From Microlunatus antarcticus (GTDB lineage: Bacteria; Actinomycetota; Actinomycetes; Propionibacteriales; Propionibacteriaceae), in contig NZ_JACHZG010000001.1 of the NCBI RefSeq assembly GCF_014193425.1, positions 3,224,001-3,288,000 on the forward strand: DNA of 64,000 nucleotides, read 5' to 3'. Shown piece by piece: positions 7,664 through 15,907 of this stretch. Position 1 is the stretch's first letter. Every line of letters starts with the position of its first letter. The translations under genes were made by a program, and so were the position numbers. Under the pieces are notes generated by a model, which worked only from the letters and a program-made list of their open reading frames with translations, ran no database searches and was not told the origin of the DNA.

Positions 7664-9262
7664 TCAGGCGAGCGAGATCAGGTCCGCGTACTCCGGGCTC
7701 CAGAGGTCCTCGGTGCCGTCGGGCAGGAGGAGGACACGGTCCGGGTCGAGCGCGTCCACCGCGCCCTCGTCGTGCGTCACCAGGACGACGGCGCCGGCGT
7801 ACGTCTTGATCGCGCCCAGCACCTCGGCGCGCGAGGCGGGGTCGAGGTTGTTGGTGGGCTCGTCGAGGAGCAGGACGTTCGCGCTGGAGACGACCAGGGC
7901 CGCGAGCGCGAGCCGGGTCTTCTCCCCGCCCGACAGCACGGCCGCCGGCTTGTCCACGTCGTCGCCGCTGAACAGGAACGAGCCGAGCACCTTGCGGACG
8001 TCGGTGTCGTTGAGGTCCGGCGCCGCGGTCTTCATGTTCTCCAGCACGCTGCGGTTCGTGTCCAGCGTCTCGTGCTCCTGGGCGTAGTAGCCGAGCCGCA
8101 GCCCGTGCCCGGGCAGCACGTTGCCCGTGTCGGACTGCTCGACCCCAGCCAGGATCCGGAGCAGCGTGGTCTTGCCCGCCCCGTTGAGGCCGAGGATGAC
8201 GACCTGCGAGCCCTTGTCGATCGCGAGGTCGACGCCGGTGAAGATCTCGAGCGAGCCGTACGTCTTGGACAGGCCCTCCGCCATGAGCGGGGTCTTGCCG
8301 CACGCGGCCGGCTCCGGGAAACGGATCTTGGCCACCTTGTCCTGCACGCGCTCGCCCTCGATGCCCGCCCGCAGCTTCTCCGCACGTTTGGCCATGTTCT
8401 GGGCGGCCGTCGCCTTCGTGGCCTTGGCGCGCATCTTGTCGGCCTGCAGCATCAGGGTGTCGGCCTTGCGCTCGGCGTTCTGCCGCTCGCGACGACGCCG
8501 CTTCTCGTCGGTCTCACGCTGCTGGAGGTAGCGCTTCCAGCCCATCGCGTAGACGTCCATCTCGGAGCGGTTGGCGTCGAGGTGGATGACCTTGTTGACC
8601 GTCGCCTCGAGCAGGCCCACGTCGTGGCTGATCACGAGCAGGGCGCCGTTGTGCCCCGCCAGGTACGTGCGGAGCCAGGCGATCGAGTCCGCGTCGAGGT
8701 GGTTGGTGGGCTCGTCCAGCAGCATCGTCTCGGCGCCCGAGAAGAGGATGCGCGCGAGCTCCACCCGCCGGCGCTGCCCGCCCGAGAGGGTGTGCAGCGG
8801 CTGGTCGAGCACGCGCTGCGCCAGGCCCAGGTTGGCGGCGATCCGGGCGGCCTCGGCCTCGGCGGCGTAGCCCCCGCCGGCGGTCAGCTCGGCCTCGGCC
8901 CGCGCGTACGCGGCCATGGCCTTGTCGCGCTCGGCCTCGTCGTCGCTCGCCATGGCCATGCCGGCCTTCTCGAGCCGGATCAGCGCGGTGTCGAGGCCCC
9001 GGGCGGAGAGGATGCGGTTGCGGGCGAGGACCTCGGGGTCCCCCGTACGGGGATCCTGCGCGAGGTAGCCAACGGCGCCGGTGCGGGTGACCGAGCCGGC
9101 GGCGGGTGCGGCCTCGCCGGACAGGATCTTCGTCAGCGTCGTCTTGCCGGCCCCGTTGCGCCCGACCAGACCGACCTTGTCACCAGGGGCGATCTGGAAC
9201 GACGCGCCGTCGATCAGCAGCCGCGCGCCCGCGCGCACCTGGAGATCCTTCGCGACCAGCAT
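7664..9262 (-). CDS. ABC-F family ATP-binding protein (ribosome-associated ATPase)
   Basis: 532 aa with two ABC cassettes and no membrane domain. Cassette 1 has Walker A GRNGAGKT (34-41), LSGGQRRRVELA and LLDEPTNHLD. A charged helical linker (about 240-300, rich in Arg/Lys/Glu) follows, then cassette 2 with GLNGAGKT, LSGGEKTRLALA and LLDEPTNNLD. This is the plan of ABC-F translation factors, which enter the ribosomal E site; some give antibiotic resistance, others tune translation. The ATG at 9262 is the conserved start (MLVAKDLQV). No resistance context is visible. The housekeeping type is more likely. Confidence 0.9.
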   Translation of the reverse strand: MLVAKDLQVRAGARLLIDGASFQIAPGDKVGLVGRNGAGKTTLTKILSGEAAPAAGSVTRTGAVGYLAQDPRTGDPEVLARNRILSARGLDTALIRLEKAGMAMASDDEAERDKAMAAYARAEAELTAGGGYAAEAEAARIAANLGLAQRVLDQPLHTLSGGQRRRVELARILFSGAETMLLDEPTNHLDADSIAWLRTYLAGHNGALLVISHDVGLLEATVNKVIHLDANRSEMDVYAMGWKRYLQQRETDEKRRRRERQNAERKADTLMLQADKMRAKATKATAAQNMAKRAEKLRAGIEGERVQDKVAKIRFPEPAACGKTPLMAEGLSKTYGSLEIFTGVDLAIDKGSQVVILGLNGAGKTTLLRILAGVEQSDTGNVLPGHGLRLGYYAQEHETLDTNRSVLENMKTAAPDLNDTDVRKVLGSFLFSGDDVDKPAAVLSGGEKTRLALAALVVSSANVLLLDEPTNNLDPASRAEVLGAIKTYAGAVVLVTHDEGAVDALDPDRVLLLPDGTEDLWSPEYADLISLA

Positions 9263-9443
9263 GTGTGTACTGCCTGCTTCCTTCGTGACGTGAACCAGCC
9301 AGGTGCAGCGTCGCGGGGCGGCTCGTTGTTCCCCGGCGGAACGCGCCCGGAGCGGCAGCCGTCCGCGGAACGTGGGCACGCTCGCGGCTGCAGGCCTCAT
9401 CCTACGGCCGAGCCGCAGGAGGGACCTCCACGTACGGGCGACG

Positions 9444-10070
9444 TCAGACCGCGTAGCTCCCGATCAGCTCGATCATGGCGTCGAGCGCGGTCTCGAGCGG
9501 CAGCGTGGTGCGGCGGGTCTGGGTGAGCAGCAGCCCGCCCTGCAGCGCGGCGAGCAGGGCCAGTGCGAGGCGGTCCGGGTCGGCGTCGTCCCGCAGCACC
9601 CCGCGGTCGCGCATCGTGGCCAGGCCCGAGCGCAGGGGCGCCTCCCACTGCTCGAAGCCGGCGACGAGGTCGGCCCGGGCCTCGGGGTCGTCGTCGGCGA
9701 TCTCGGCGGCGATAGAGCCGATCGGGCATCCCCCGGCGCAGTGCCGCGACCGCTGCAGGGTGACGAGCCGGTCGCGCCAGCGACCCAGCGCCTCGAAGGT
9801 GTCGAGCGCGTCGAGCTCGGGCTGCTGGGCGGCCAGCACCGCCTCGGTCTGGTGGGCGATGACCGCTCGCATCAGCGTCTGCTTGTCGCCGAAGTAGTGG
9901 TACAGCTGCGACGCGCTGACGCCCGCCTCGCGCTGGACGTCCTCGACACCGGTGCGGGTGACGCCGTGGGCGAAGACCAGGCCGGAGGCGGCCTCGACGA
10001 TCCGCGCGCGGGTGGCCTCCCCCTTGGCGGTCAGCCGACGCGGTGCCGAGGTGCGGGTCGTCGTGGTCAT
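9444..10070 (-). CDS. TetR/AcrR-family regulator
   Basis: 208 aa. The N-terminal HTH (about 18-65) contains RIVEAASGLVFAHGV and the recognition helix region GVSASQLYHYFGDKQTLMRAV. The C-terminal ligand domain has a Cys pair in SRHCAGGCPIGSIA, which is common in one AcrR subgroup and may be redox-sensitive. Divergent from an SDR gene, with two copies of a dyad between them, so it most likely represses both. ATG at 10070. Confidence 0.92.
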   Translation of the reverse strand: MTTTTRTSAPRRLTAKGEATRARIVEAASGLVFAHGVTRTGVEDVQREAGVSASQLYHYFGDKQTLMRAVIAHQTEAVLAAQQPELDALDTFEALGRWRDRLVTLQRSRHCAGGCPIGSIAAEIADDDPEARADLVAGFEQWEAPLRSGLATMRDRGVLRDDADPDRLALALLAALQGGLLLTQTRRTTLPLETALDAMIELIGSYAV

Positions 10071-10091
10071 GACGACGAGCCTAGCTCGTTC

Positions 10092-10142
10092 TGGAGTGGT
10101 GTCTCCAATTTCGAGGAGCCAGAGTGGAGCGATCACTCCACT
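10092..10142. promoter_or_regulatory. Tandem TetR operators TGGAG-N6-CTCCA
   Basis: Two copies of the same dyad lie between the divergent TetR and SDR genes: TGGAG-N6-CTCCA at 10092-10107 and at 10125-10140. The second is part of the 20-base near-palindrome AGTGGAGCGATCACTCCACT (10123-10142). The copies are 33 bases apart, about three helical turns, so two dimers could bind the same face. The second ends just before the SDR ribosome binding site (GGAAGGAA). Confidence 0.65.
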
Positions 10143-10158
10143 AGGGAAGGAACCATCC

Positions 10159-10908
10159 ATGTCCACCGAGCTCCACGGACGTACCGCCCTCGTCACCGGC
10201 GCGACTAGCGGCATCGGCCGCGCCGTCGCCCTCGCGCTCGCCTCCCAGGGGGCCCACGTCGTCGTCTCCGGCCGCGACGCCGCCCGGGGCGACGCCACCG
10301 TGGCGGAGATCCGGGCAGCCGGAGGCACCGCCGACTTCGCCGCCGCCGACCTCGCCGACGCGGGCACCGCCCGCGAGCTCGCCGCTCGCGCCACCGAGCT
10401 GGGTGGGGGCCACGTGGACATCCTCGTCAACAACGCCGGCGTCTTCCCCTTCGGCCCGACCGCCGGCACCACGCCCGCCGACGTCGACCGCGTGCTGGCG
10501 ATCAACGTCACGGCGCCGTACTTCCTGGTCGCCGCCCTGGCTCCCGCCATGGCCGCCCGGGGGCAGGGGGCCGTCGTCAACGTGACGACGATGGTGGCCG
10601 AGTTCGGCGCTGCCGGCATGGGTCTCTACGGGGCGAGCAAGGCCGCGCTGGTGCTGCTCACGAAGTCGTGGGCTGCGGAGTACGGACCCGCCGGCGTGCG
10701 CGTCAACGCCGTCAGCCCCGGCCCCACCCGCACCGAGGGCACCGCCGCGATGGGCGAGGCGCTCGACCAGCTCGCCGCCGCCGGACCGGCCGGGCGTCCC
10801 GGGCTGCCCGAGGAGGTCGCCGAGGCGGTCGTCTTCCTGGCCGGCGACGGCGCCGGCTTCGTGCACGGGGCGGTCCTCCCCGTCGACGGTGGACGCATCG
10901 CCGTCTGA
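10159..10908 (+). CDS. SDR-family NAD(P)-dependent oxidoreductase
   Basis: 249 aa classical SDR. The nucleotide motif is TGATSGIG (about 14-21), followed by NNAG, and the catalytic YGASK. The C-terminal LPVDGG is normal. ATG at 10159 after GGAAGGAA. It is divergent from a TetR regulator and behind its operators, the usual arrangement of an inducible, regulator-linked oxidoreductase. The substrate is unknown; an alcohol, ketone or xenobiotic aldehyde is possible. The stop codon lies in the loop of a small hairpin. Confidence 0.92.
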   Translation: MSTELHGRTALVTGATSGIGRAVALALASQGAHVVVSGRDAARGDATVAEIRAAGGTADFAAADLADAGTARELAARATELGGGHVDILVNNAGVFPFGPTAGTTPADVDRVLAINVTAPYFLVAALAPAMAARGQGAVVNVTTMVAEFGAAGMGLYGASKAALVLLTKSWAAEYGPAGVRVNAVSPGPTRTEGTAAMGEALDQLAAAGPAGRPGLPEEVAEAVVFLAGDGAGFVHGAVLPVDGGRIAV

Positions 10909-10914
10909 CGACGG
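10901..10914 (+). terminator. Short hairpin around the SDR stop codon
   Basis: CCGTC, TGAC loop, GACGG; the TGA stop is in the loop. Weak as a terminator alone. Confidence 0.3.
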
Positions 10915-10955
10915 GGTCCACGAGGGCTCACCCGCCCGCCGGGCCGACTCCGTGA

Positions 10956-11111
10956 TCAGGCGCCGATGAAGGCGGTCCGGGTGAGCCGCTCGGACATCTC
11001 CCAGACGCGCTGGGCCTCCTCGGTGCTGCGGAACGGGGCGTACAGCTTCTGCTCGGCGGGCGGGCCGCCGAGGTCGCCGGGACCGCGCGGTCCGTAGAAG
11101 GTGCCGCCGCG
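10956..11111 (-). pseudogene. C-terminal remnant of a duplicated SDR gene
   Basis: Reading the minus strand from about 11111 to the TGA at 10958-10956 gives about 50 residues ([17 protein letters not shown]..., ending [17 protein letters not shown]). They match the last residues of the intact SDR at 12117-13058 nearly throughout. Similarity stops sharply upstream of 11111, where the promoter of the plus-strand epimerase gene begins, and no start codon or ribosome binding site is left. It is a 5'-truncated duplicate in the same orientation, 1158 bases from the matching part of the intact copy. Confidence 0.8.
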
Positions 11112-11152
11112 GTCGCTCGAGTGGCCAGGGTGTTGCCGGCGAGGGGTTTGCT

Positions 11153-12076
11153 GTGGGTATGCGCATCTTCTTCACCGGCGGCAGCGGCAAGGCGGGGCAT
11201 CACGTCGCGCCCTACCTCGCCTCCCAGGGCCACCAGGTCACCAACGCCGACCTCACCCCGTTGGGCCACCCCGACGTCACCGACCTCCAGGTCGACCTGA
11301 CCGACGCCGGCCAGGTGTACTCGGCGATGGCGGGCATGCCCACCATGGCCGACCTGGACGCCCCGGCTCGCGAGGCGAGCCAGGGGTCGGCGTACGACGC
11401 GGTCGTCCACTTCGCCGCGATCCCCCGGATCCTCCTCGCGCCGGACGCCACGACGTTCGCGAGCAACATCCTGGGGCAGTACCACGTCCTGGAGGCGGCG
11501 ACCCGGCTCGGCATCCGCAAGGTGGTCTTCGCGTCCTCGGAGACCACGTACGGCGTCTGCTTCGGCCAGGGCGAGCGCAAGCCGCTGTACGTGCCCGTCG
11601 ACGAAAACCACCCCGTGGTGCCGGAGGACTCCTACGCCATGTCGAAGGTGGCGGGCGAGGTGGTCGCGCGCTCCTTCCACGCCCGCACCGGCGCGGACAT
11701 CTACGGCCTGCGGATCAACAACGTCATCGAGCCGCACGAGTACGCCGAGATGTTCCCGCCCTTCCTGGCGGACCCGTCGTTGCGACGGCGCAACCTGTTC
11801 GCCTACATCGACACCCGCGACCTGGGCCAGATGACCCTCCGCGCCCTCGAGACCGACGGGCTCGGCTTCGAGATCTTCAACGTCGCCAACGCCGACATGT
11901 CGGTGGCCGCGACCACGACAGAGATCATCGACACCTTCTACGACGGCGTCGAGGTGCGTCGTGAGATGGGCCGCGACGAGACCTTCTACAGCATCGACAA
12001 GGCCCGGAACCTTCTCGGCTACGACCCCCAGCACTCCTGGCGCGACGAGCTGGACGACCCCCGCGGTGAGGCCTGA
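11153..12076 (+). CDS. NAD-dependent epimerase/dehydratase family protein (extended SDR)
   Basis: 307 aa. The nucleotide loop is TGGSGKAG (about 8-15), the catalytic YAMSK is at about 162-166, and RINNVIEPHEY resembles sugar-nucleotide epimerases and uronate dehydrogenases. The GTG at 11153 is 6 bases from a GAGGGG box; the ATG at 11159 would be 12 away. It is flanked by the SDR remnant and the intact SDR, both on the other strand. The substrate is probably a sugar or sugar nucleotide. Confidence 0.85.
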   Translation: MGMRIFFTGGSGKAGHHVAPYLASQGHQVTNADLTPLGHPDVTDLQVDLTDAGQVYSAMAGMPTMADLDAPAREASQGSAYDAVVHFAAIPRILLAPDATTFASNILGQYHVLEAATRLGIRKVVFASSETTYGVCFGQGERKPLYVPVDENHPVVPEDSYAMSKVAGEVVARSFHARTGADIYGLRINNVIEPHEYAEMFPPFLADPSLRRRNLFAYIDTRDLGQMTLRALETDGLGFEIFNVANADMSVAATTTEIIDTFYDGVEVRREMGRDETFYSIDKARNLLGYDPQHSWRDELDDPRGEA

Positions 12077-12103
12077 GCGTCGGGCCCACCGGACGGGCCT
12101 CAC
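12066..12103. terminator. Inverted repeat between convergent epimerase and SDR genes
   Basis: GTGAGGCC (12066-12073) pairs with GGCCTCAC (12096-12103); the epimerase stop follows the left arm directly. Confidence 0.35.
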
Positions 12104-12116
12104 TCAGTCCGCGGCG

Positions 12117-13058
12117 TCAGGCCGCGAACGCGGTCCCGGTGAGCCGCTCGGACATCTCCCAGACGCGCCGGGCCTCCTCGGTGCTGCGCAACGGGGCGTA
12201 GAGCTTCTGCTCGGCGGGCGGACCGCCGAGGCTGCCGGGACCGCGCGGTCCGTAGAAGGCGCCGCCGCGGGCCGCCGGATCGGTCGCCGCCATCAGGGCG
12301 GGGAGCCCGGCGGTCTCGACGGTGCCGAGCAGGATGCCGCGTCGGGAGAGGGCGCGGATAATCTTGCGTCCAGCCGTGTCCTGAGCGCGACCGAGCTCGG
12401 GGCGGGCGGCGAGCAGGTTGGTCGGGGCGACGCCGGGGTGGGCGAGGTTGCTCGTGATGCCCCAGTCCTGCGTCCGGCTGCGGCGGTCCAGCTCCAGCCC
12501 GAAGAGACCGAAGGCGATCTTGGACTGGGCGTAGGCCTTCATGCCGTCGTACGAGCGCTCCCAGCCGAGGTCGTCCCAGTGGATCTGCCCGCTGCGCGCG
12601 GCGACGCTGACCTGCGAGGTCACCCGGGCCTGACCCGCCCGCAGCAGCGGCAGGAGATGGGCGACCAGAGCGAAGTGGCCGAGGTGGTTGGACCCCAGCT
12701 GCAGCTCGAAACCGTCGGCGGTGACCTGCCGCTCGGGCGGGGTCATCACCCCGGCGTTGTTGATCAGGATGTGGACCGGGCGTCCCTCGCGGTCGAGCGT
12801 CTCCCCGAGGGCGGCGACGGAGGCGAGGGACGCGAGGTCGAGGTCGCGGAGCGAGACGTCGGCCCCAGGAGTGCTCCGGCGGATCGTGGCGATCGCGGCC
12901 TCGCCCTTGGTCCGGTTGCGGACGGGCATGACCACCTCCGCCCCGGCGGCGGCCAGGCGGGCGGCGATGCGCAGACCCATCCCGTCGCTGGCTCCGGTGA
13001 CCACGGCGCGCCGGCCGGTGAGGTCGGGGACGGTGATGTCGATGTTCCTGCGGGGCAT
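12117..13058 (-). CDS. SDR-family oxidoreductase (retinol/protochlorophyllide-type)
   Basis: 313 aa. The nucleotide motif is TGASDGMG (about 22-29), followed by NNAGVMTPP, the long insert [16 protein letters not shown], and the catalytic YAQSK. This is the pattern of the atypical light-dependent-reductase/retinol dehydrogenase-like SDR group, which is common in Actinobacteria. ATG at 13058 behind AGGAGTG. Divergent from an XRE/MmyB-type regulator, a frequent pairing, so that regulator probably controls it. Its 3' end exists in a second truncated copy at 10956-11111. Confidence 0.9.
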   Translation of the reverse strand: MPRRNIDITVPDLTGRRAVVTGASDGMGLRIAARLAAAGAEVVMPVRNRTKGEAAIATIRRSTPGADVSLRDLDLASLASVAALGETLDREGRPVHILINNAGVMTPPERQVTADGFELQLGSNHLGHFALVAHLLPLLRAGQARVTSQVSVAARSGQIHWDDLGWERSYDGMKAYAQSKIAFGLFGLELDRRSRTQDWGITSNLAHPGVAPTNLLAARPELGRAQDTAGRKIIRALSRRGILLGTVETAGLPALMAATDPAARGGAFYGPRGPGSLGGPPAEQKLYAPLRSTEEARRVWEMSERLTGTAFAA

Positions 13059-13224
13059 GGTGGCACTCCTGGGTCGTCGCTTCGGTGTCACCACCGTCGC
13101 CCCGTACGCCCGCCCTGTGAAGGGCCCGCTGATCCACGGCTCGTCAGACCCAGGCTGCGGCGGGGCCGGGAGCCAGAGGGGGATCGGCAGGCCGTGGCTG
13201 TACCGACGCACGACCGGTAGACAT

Positions 13225-13237
13225 GGCGTCGTACGCC
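13225..13237. promoter_or_regulatory. Small dyad GGCGT-CGT-ACGCC in the divergent SDR/XRE region
   Basis: A perfect 5-base inverted repeat with a 3-base centre, 24 bases before the regulator start. It is a candidate operator by position only. The rest of 13059-13260 shows no clear promoter boxes. Confidence 0.25.
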
Positions 13238-13260
13238 GGCAGCGACGGAGGGAGAAGCGG

Positions 13261-14103
13261 GTGGTGATCGACCGGGTCGGGCTCGCCGAGTTCCTGCGGC
13301 GGCGGCGGGAGTCCCTGCAGCCCGAGGACGTCGGCCTCCCCCGCGGGCAGCGCCGCCGGACCAGCGGGTTGCGGCGCGAGGAGGTGGCGGCGCTCTGCCA
13401 CATGTCGACCGACTACTACTCCCGGATCGAGCGGGAACGGGGACCGCAGCCCTCGGAGCAGATGATCGCGTCGATCGCGCAGGGCCTGCACCTCTCGCTC
13501 GACGAGCGGGACCACCTGTTCCGGCTCGCCGGGCACCAGCCCCCGCTCCGCGGCACCGCCAGCGAGCACGTCAGCCCCGGCCTGCTGCGCGTCCTCGACC
13601 GGCTCGACGACACCCCGGCCGAGATCGTGACCGAGCTCGGCGAGACGCTGCGCCAGTCGCCCCTCGGCGTCGCGCTGACCGGGGACCTGACCCGCTACAC
13701 CGGGCCCGCCCGCAGCCTCGGCTACCGGTGGTTCACCGATCCGGGCACCCGGGCGCGGTACGCGCCCGAGGACCATGCGTCCCTGAGCCGCCTCTTCGCC
13801 TCCGGTCTGCGCGGGCTGGCCACGCTCCGGGGGCCGGCGTCACGCGCCGCCCACCTGGCCGAGCTGCTCCTCCCGCAGAGCGAGGAGTTCCGGACGCTGT
13901 GGGAGACCCATGAGGTCGGCGTCCGCCCCCAGGAGACGAAGCACTTCGTCCACCCCGAGCTCGGCGTGCTGGAGCTGAGCTGCCAGTCGCTGCTCGACCC
14001 CGACCAGTCCCACCGGCTGCTCGTCTACACCGCCATCCCCGGCAGCGAGAGCCACGAGAAGCTGCAGCTGCTCTCCGTGATCGGGAGCCAGGCCCTGGTG
14101 TAG
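13261..14103 (+). CDS. XRE-family HTH regulator with MmyB-like ligand domain
   Basis: 280 aa. The N-terminal HTH (about 5-80) has [33 protein letters not shown] and [17 protein letters not shown], the signature of the MmyB/HTH_31 group. The C-terminal PAS-like MmyB domain (about 100-275) contains [22 protein letters not shown] and [16 protein letters not shown]. Such proteins often sit beside and regulate an SDR gene, as here. Two GTG codons (13261, 13264) follow a GGAGGGAG box, and either could be the start. Confidence 0.9.
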   Translation: MVIDRVGLAEFLRRRRESLQPEDVGLPRGQRRRTSGLRREEVAALCHMSTDYYSRIERERGPQPSEQMIASIAQGLHLSLDERDHLFRLAGHQPPLRGTASEHVSPGLLRVLDRLDDTPAEIVTELGETLRQSPLGVALTGDLTRYTGPARSLGYRWFTDPGTRARYAPEDHASLSRLFASGLRGLATLRGPASRAAHLAELLLPQSEEFRTLWETHEVGVRPQETKHFVHPELGVLELSCQSLLDPDQSHRLLVYTAIPGSESHEKLQLLSVIGSQALV

Positions 14104-14226
14104 GTCGGCGCTCAGTGGGCCTTGCCGTAGCGCCACCGTCGTGCGGACGCACGCTAGAGCCGGTACTCGGAGGCGCAGGTACAGCCGGCGTTCACGTGTC
14201 CTCCGGGACCTCAGCCGCGTGTTCGT

Positions 14227-14252
14227 AGTAACCCCGGTTACTGGGTCTTTTT
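14227..14252 (+). terminator. Intrinsic terminator
   Basis: AGTAACC, CC loop, GGTTACT (14227-14242), then GGGTC and five T (14248-14252). About 120 bases after the XRE regulator stop and likely its terminator. Confidence 0.55.
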
Positions 14253-14604
14253 GCGGTCGGGTCTTCCGAGAATTCCGCTCAGCGCATGACGACTGCGTGT
14301 CAGGGTGTGCTCGTTCTTCATGGAGGGACGGCTTGCGTGCTGTCAATGTGAGAGTGACAGGGCCGCCGATGCGGTGGTTGGGTCCCGAGCACCGGTCGTC
14401 TGGCTCATTGCTTGCTTGTCGCTCTTCAAAGGTTGGCCTCGTGCGGTGCTGCCGGCGACCGGTGTGAAGGACCGGCCGACGTGACTTGGTAGGAGCGTGG
14501 CACCACCCGCACTGGTATTGAGCACCTGCTGAACCAGCCCCTCGCCACGCTGGCCGAGTTGATTCAGGGCACCGTGGTCGACGTGGCTGGCGGTACGCCT
14601 TGAG

Positions 14605-14635
14605 GCGGTCGGCTTGTGCGCCCTCCGCACGACGG
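14605..14635 (+). repeat. Hairpin repeat, copy A
   Basis: Begins GCGGTCGGCTTG and ends CCGCACGACGG, with an internal hairpin GTGCG, 5-base loop, CGCAC (14616-14630). Related copies at 15802-15830 and 17227-17255 share CGGTCGGC at the left and GCACG(A/T)CGG at the right. All are in the same orientation and lie between the genes of the accessory segment. Confidence 0.6.
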
Positions 14636-14708
14636 CCGCGGCCTGCGACCGGGTCGGCGCTGTGCACCGCGTCGCCGCGGCCTCTGAAGGCTGAAGTTCG
14701 CAGCTCCG

Positions 14709-15626
14709 TCAGATGCGAAGTAGCGCCTTCACAGCCCGGCGCACGGGGCCAAGCTGATCTGCTGCTGTCCCCGCTTCTGCGAGAGCTTGACGCAGCCGTT
14801 CTACAAGGCGGTGCTCAGAGGCCTCAACCTCCTGCGCCTGACGCTCGAGCTCGGAAGCCCTCTCGGACTCGACCTGAGTCAGCTCGGCCTCGAACTTGTT
14901 CAGACGTGCGAGGCGCTGCTTACGCATACGCGGCCATGCGATGTGTACGAGAAGCAGGATTGAGACTTGACCAACCGCGGCGATTGCAACCGCTAGCACC
15001 ACCATGTGAAGCTCGGAACTCGCTAGGAAGTGCTTGAAGTAGAGCAGGCAGACGAACCCTGCTGGCAGTGACTGCAGCAGGAACCAAGCGACGGTGAGGA
15101 TCCTCCCCGGTATGTGAGACCACCGGCGTCCGAACTCGATTTGAGAACGCTCGGTGCGGATCCGCTCGCGGATCCGGTCCCAGCGTCGGTGGTCTGTCAC
15201 CTGTTGACGCAGTTCAAAGAGTTGCTGCGGAAGCGCGCGTTCAGCGTGCCTCCACACCGTGACAAAAGCACCCAAGGTCAGCCCAAGCGCGGTACAAGCT
15301 CCGACCCGCTGCCACAACGACGGGTTCGCCGTGACGTAGAGCGAGACGAACGCGCCGAGGACACCACCTAGGACTGCGCTGAGGAACGGGAGAGCCACCC
15401 GGTCAGTGAAAGTTCCAACTCCATTGGCGAGTACCCCGCGATCGGTGTGAGGCAAGAGGACTAGTACGACCTGATCGAGGACAGCAGAAGCAACCATCCC
15501 GATGACTAGGACCCCGAGCACCTGCGTCATCACGACCAGCGTTGGGCCCATGGCTTGTATAAATTCGAGAATTTCCACTAGCGCACCAGCTCGGCCTCGG
15601 AGAAAGTGAGTTGGAGCACCGACCAC
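14709..15626 (-). CDS. Membrane protein of unknown function with C-terminal coiled coil
   Basis: 305 aa, not recognised. Four or five hydrophobic helices are visible: about 28-58, 78-98, 110-125, and a pair at about 178-235 (TVAWFLLQSLPAGFVCLLYF, then HMVVLAVAIAAVGQVSILLL). A strongly charged helical tail follows (about 245-285, rich in Glu/Arg, ending in heptad-like LVERLRQALAEA). A charged loop (about 130-170, RQQVTDHRRWDRIRERIRTER) separates the helix groups. The start is uncertain: GTG at 15626 or internal GTG/ATG codons. It lies between repeats A and B in the less GC-rich segment. Codon use differs from the core genes around it, which suggests acquisition. Confidence 0.65.
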   Translation of the reverse strand: MVGAPTHFLRGRAGALVEILEFIQAMGPTLVVMTQVLGVLVIGMVASAVLDQVVLVLLPHTDRGVLANGVGTFTDRVALPFLSAVLGGVLGAFVSLYVTANPSLWQRVGACTALGLTLGAFVTVWRHAERALPQQLFELRQQVTDHRRWDRIRERIRTERSQIEFGRRWSHIPGRILTVAWFLLQSLPAGFVCLLYFKHFLASSELHMVVLAVAIAAVGQVSILLLVHIAWPRMRKQRLARLNKFEAELTQVESERASELERQAQEVEASEHRLVERLRQALAEAGTAADQLGPVRRAVKALLRI

Positions 15627-15801
15627 GCCAGTACTGCACCGAGACTCATCCGAGCAACGTACCGGTGCGAGCAGTTACTGACTGTTTCCCCCTGAAGCAG
15701 AGCGGGCCGCAATCGCCGCTTGAGGTAACTCAAGCGCCGACGCCGGGCTGCCCGCGCATGGCGCCATTGACCGTAGGGGGTCGTTCAACGTGCCCCGCAC
15801 G

Positions 15802-15830
15802 ACGGTCGGCATGCATGCTCGGCACGACGG
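15802..15830 (+). repeat. Hairpin repeat, copy B, with a flanking direct repeat
   Basis: Begins ACGGTCGGC and ends GGCACGACGG, like copies A and C. GCACGACGGTCGG occurs twice, at 15797-15809 and 15822-15834. A separate small hairpin (CGTGC, CCC-type loop, GCACG) lies at 15789-15801. The rest of 15627-15907 shows nothing else. Confidence 0.55.
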
Positions 15831-15907
15831 TCGGGGTGTGCGTGCTCTTAGTGTCACGACATCGGCCAGCGAGTAGCGACTGGACTGCGGTGGTCGTGTC
15901 GGCCCGG

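Larger units (their letters stand above)
14104..14708. other. 605-base gene-poor, less GC-rich stretch
   Basis: No convincing gene. It holds an intrinsic terminator (14227-14252) and repeat copy A (14605-14635). A 36-codon open segment (14493-14603, plus strand; GIEHLLNQPLATLAELIQ in its middle) looks protein-like but has no start codon and could be the tail of a lost gene. Base composition changes visibly here and marks the start of the accessory segment. Confidence 0.5.

Noticed and set aside
14493-14603. 36-codon protein-like segment
   Set aside because: Not called as a gene: preceded by a stop codon, with no start or ribosome binding site. Mentioned only as a possible gene remnant.
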